From an uncultured Collinsella sp. (GTDB lineage Bacteria > Actinomycetota > Coriobacteriia > Coriobacteriales > Coriobacteriaceae): 15,253 nucleotides of DNA. Where the stretch lies: NCBI GenBank assembly GCA_902494585.1, contig CABUUD010000038.1, positions 1 through 15,253 on the forward strand, written 5' to 3'. Every line of letters starts with the position of its first letter. Position 1 is the stretch's first letter. The translations under genes were made by a program, and so were the position numbers. Positions 14,301 to 15,253 of this stretch are shown here, piece by piece. The notes below the pieces were generated by a model that saw nothing but the letters and a program-made list of their open reading frames with translations, did not search any database and was not told the origin of the DNA.

Positions 14301-14407
14301 CCTTTGTTGACGCTCTCACGAAAAAGGAGATTGCATTCCCCTCGGTTGGAATGCTCTCAAACGAATTGCAACCGATAATTATTCGCGAGAGCATTCTCGA
14401 TAATTAA
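11393..14407 (+). CDS. cas9: Cas9 endonuclease, compact type II-C-like (1004 aa)
   Basis: This is an RNA-guided DNA nuclease that uses crRNA and tracrRNA to cut both strands of invading DNA. Motifs in order: RuvC-I LVLGMDPGIASCGFALID with Asp23; Arg-rich bridge helix (65-80, RRGFRSTRRNIDRTQ); alpha-helical recognition lobe (about 85-480); RuvC-II NEIHVELDREL with Glu523; HNH IDHILPFSR with Asp607/His608 and following NNK; RuvC-III RHHATDA with His750/His751/Asp754. A C-terminal PAM-interacting region follows (about 850-1004). All catalytic residues are present, so it should be active. Length and the adjacent array suggest subtype II-C. I chose ATG 11393 for its GAGAGGGG site; the frame opens 14 codons earlier at 11351. 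No cas1, cas2 or csn2 is encoded nearby. Confidence 0.95.
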   Translation: MEITINREIGKLGLPRHLVLGMDPGIASCGFALIDTANREILDLGVRLFDSPTHPKTGQSLAVIRRGFRSTRRNIDRTQARLKHCLQILKAYGLIPQDATKEYFHTTKGDKQPLKLRVDGLDRLLNDREWALVLYSLCKRRGYIPHGEGNQDKSSEGGKVLSALAANKEAIAETSCRTVGEWLAQQPQSRNRGGNYDKCVTHAQLIEETHILFDAQRSFGSKYASPEFEAAYIEVCDWERSRKDFDRRTYDLVGHCSYFPTEKRAARCTLTSELVSAYGALGNITIIHDDGTSRALSATERDECIAILFSCEPIRGNKDCAVKFGALRKALDLSSGDYFKGVPAADEKTREVYKPKGWRVLRNTLNAANPILLQRLRDDRNLADAVMEAVAYSSALPVLQEQLQGLPLSEAEIEALCRLPYSSKALNGYGNRSKKALDMLLDCLEEPEVLNLTQAENDCGLLGLRIAGTQLERSDRLMPYETWIELTGRTNNNPVVIRSMSQMRKVVNAVCRKWGVPNEIHVELDRELRLPQRAKDEIAKANKKNEKNRERIAGQIAELRGCTADEVTGKQIEKYRLWEEQECFDLYTGAKIEVDRLISDDTYTQIDHILPFSRTGENSRNNKVLVLAKSNQDKREQTPYEWMSHDGAPSWDAFVRRVQENQKLSRRKKNFLLEKDLDTKEGEFLARSFTDTAYMSREVCAYLADCLLFPDDGAKAHVVPTTGRATAWLRRRWGLNFGSNREKDCSDDRHHATDACVIAACSRSLVIKTARINQETHWSITRGMNETQRRNAIMKALESVMPWETFANEVRAAHDFVVPTRFVPRKGKGELFEQTVYRYAGVNAQGKDLARKASSDKDIVMGNAVVSADEKSVIKVSEMLCLRLWHDPEAKKGQGAWYADPVYKADIPALKDGTYIPRIAKQKYGRKVWKAVPNSALTQKPLEIYLGDLIKVGDKLGRYNGYNIATANWSFVDALTKKEIAFPSVGMLSNELQPIIIRESILDN

Positions 14408-14414
14408 GGCCAAT

Positions 14415-14445
14415 AGGGGCGGTTTAACTTCCAAAAATCGCCCCT
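14415..14445. terminator. Hairpin between cas9 and tracrRNA, possible bidirectional terminator
   Basis: AGGGGCG (14415-14421) pairs with CGCCCCT (14439-14445). On the + RNA the stem extends through GTTT/AAAT with one G-U pair to 11 bp. It begins 8 bases after the cas9 stop. No U-run follows on +. On the minus strand a TTTTT (14437-14433) lies inside it and could end the tracrRNA. It separates convergent cas9 and tracrRNA transcription. Confidence 0.45.
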
Positions 14446-14558
14446 TCCCTATATGCGTTTACCTATTTCCAATTTCCGCATTACAGCAATGTTTATGACG
14501 GGGTCTTCTGGCTGTAGCGAATCGCCTTGCACACACATCCTTCCGAAGGCAATAGACT
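14433..14558 (-). ncRNA. Predicted tracrRNA (anti-repeat at 14524-14558)
   Basis: The anti-repeat, bases 14524-14558, is a diverged 35-nt copy of the CRISPR repeat. If tracrRNA is read on the minus strand and crRNA on the plus strand, most differences become G-U pairs. The first 21 repeat bases then pair almost throughout, interrupted only at repeat positions 7 and 15. Downstream on the minus strand are short hairpins: GGC/GCC near 14526-14510, CATT/AATG near 14493-14481, and ATGCG/CGCAT near 14482-14454. A T5 tract follows at 14437-14433, where I set a tentative 3' end. The 5' end and promoter were not identified. Position between cas9 and the array is usual for type II loci. Strand is inferred from the pairing pattern. 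Confidence 0.7.
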
Positions 14559-14588
14559 TAGCTTAGCGAAATGCCCTCTGATTGTCTG

Positions 14589-15135
14589 GCCTTGAGCACG
14601 CGTCCTTCCCCAAGGTGATACGCTGTATCTCGCATTGACGTACAGCTCGCCATTGTCTTGAGCACACGCCCCTCCCCAAGGTGATACGCTGGCGATCAAG
14701 ATGCCCGTGATGCAGCGCATGTCTTGAGCACGCGCCCTTCCCCAAGGTGATACGCTGACGAGGTCTACGACGACGATTGCCCGTTCGTCTTGAGCACGCG
14801 CCCTTCCCTAAGGTGATACGCTGAAATCCCCGTGCCGTCCATCGCTACGCAGGTCTTGAGCACGCGCCCTTCCCCAAGGTGATACGCTGAGCAGTTATAA
14901 AGCGCCGAATACGCGGGGGTCTTGAGCACGCGCCCTTCCCCAAGGTGATACGCTCGGTCGAAACCGTTATACTCGGGCCCGTGAGTCTTGAGCACGCGCC
15001 CTTCCCCAAGGTGATACGCTCTTGAACCAGAAGACGAACATGCCGCAAACGTCTTGAGCACGCGCCCTTCCCCAAGGTGATACGCTCTATACTGGTTTGC
15101 AGTCCTGAAGCGCGGTAGTCTTGAGCACGCGCCCT
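14589..15135 (+). CRISPR. CRISPR array: 8 full 36-nt repeats, truncated ninth, 8 spacers
   Basis: The repeat starts GTCTTGAGCACGCGCCC and ends AAGGTGATACGCT (36 nt). Full repeats start at 14589, 14655, 14721, 14787, 14853, 14919, 14985 and 15051; a ninth at 15118 keeps only the first 18 nt. Spacers are 30 nt except the last (15087-15117, 31 nt). Repeat 1 differs from consensus at positions 2 (C) and 15 (T), repeat 2 at 12 (A) and 18 (C), and repeat 4 at 23 (T). Repeats 3 and 5-8 are identical. Transcription on + is inferred because the GTCTTGAG end resembles the GTTTTAG-type 5' end of type II repeats and because of anti-repeat wobble pairing. Minus-strand open frames across the array come only from repeat periodicity. 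Confidence 0.97.
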
Positions 15136-15165
15136 GTTAGCGTCGGAATAATTTAGCCAAATATA

Positions 15166-15195
15166 GTCGGCCGAGATTGACCAATCCCGGCCGAC
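15166..15195 (+). terminator. Hairpin downstream of the CRISPR array
   Basis: GTCGGCCG (15166-15173) pairs with CGGCCGAC (15188-15195), extended inside by GATT/AATC after one mismatch. CCATTTTAGCC follows on +. TTTAGCCAA occurs on both sides of the stem. It probably ends array transcription. I see no gene in the remaining 58 bases of the window. Confidence 0.6.
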
Positions 15196-15253
15196 CCATT
15201 TTAGCCAACACGCCCGCATCTATGACTTTCCTATCGCATTCCTACATCCCCTC

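Noticed and set aside
14765..15219. Minus-strand open frames over the CRISPR array encoding repeated AYHLGEGRVLKT / ERITLGKGACSR units
   Set aside because: Repeat plus spacer is 66 nt, a multiple of three, so frames stay open through the array by periodicity. There is no ribosome-binding site and the spacers give unrelated residues.
14408..15253. cas1, cas2 or csn2 fragments around the array
   Set aside because: No open frame or motif of these families is present; the flanks are non-coding up to the window edge.
1..15253. tRNA or rRNA genes
   Set aside because: No cloverleaf with a TTCGANNC-type arm plus acceptor stem, and no rRNA-like segment, was seen on either strand.

Overview
The window looks like a chromosomal segment of a Coriobacteriia actinobacterium, most likely Collinsella or a close relative. 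This rests on GC-rich coding sequence, the style of the proteins (actinobacterial-type phosphofructokinase, M18 aminopeptidase, large MacB/FtsX-type permease) and short dispersed intergenic repeats. The taxon is inferred from recognition, not from a search.

Layout. 1-390 (+) is the 3' end of a SIS-domain sugar-phosphate isomerase/deglycase gene with a terminator. 630-1497 (-) is a type II toxin-antitoxin pair (RelB/DinJ-like antitoxin, PIN-domain toxin) behind a promoter with an overlapping inverted repeat. 1712-3097 (-) is an M18 aminopeptidase, divergent from 3259-4344 (+), a membrane-anchored Ntn-type linear amide C-N hydrolase. 4485-5564 (+) is 6-phosphofructokinase, followed by an elaborate 170-nt nested inverted repeat. 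5941-6879 (+) is an XRE-type HTH regulator fused to a C-terminal membrane domain. 6880-7382 has no gene but holds two inverted-repeat elements. 7383-10855 (-) is a two-gene ABC export operon (ATPase plus 925-aa FtsX-like permease).

10856-11392 is a non-coding, partly decayed stretch with a dispersed repeat, an SOS-box-like palindrome and a truncated GyrI-like gene. From 11393 to the right end lies a compact CRISPR-Cas9 locus: cas9 (1004 aa, all nuclease motifs present), a predicted tracrRNA on the minus strand, and an array of eight full 36-nt repeats, a truncated ninth and eight spacers. No cas1, cas2, csn2 or cas4 is visible.

The most notable observation is in the array. The predicted tracrRNA anti-repeat (14524-14558) sits exactly in register with the array, as a decayed 'repeat 0' followed by a 30-nt 'spacer 0'. 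Its differences from the repeat consensus are mostly changes that keep G-U pairing if the array is read on + and the tracrRNA on -. The two nearest repeats share some of these changes, which gives a decay gradient towards cas9. Other items worth a second look are a roughly 42-bp repeat present three times (two copies inverted around the ABC operon), a 160-bp MITE-like element, a second inverted-repeat family flanking the HTH gene, and the 170-nt fold after the phosphofructokinase gene.
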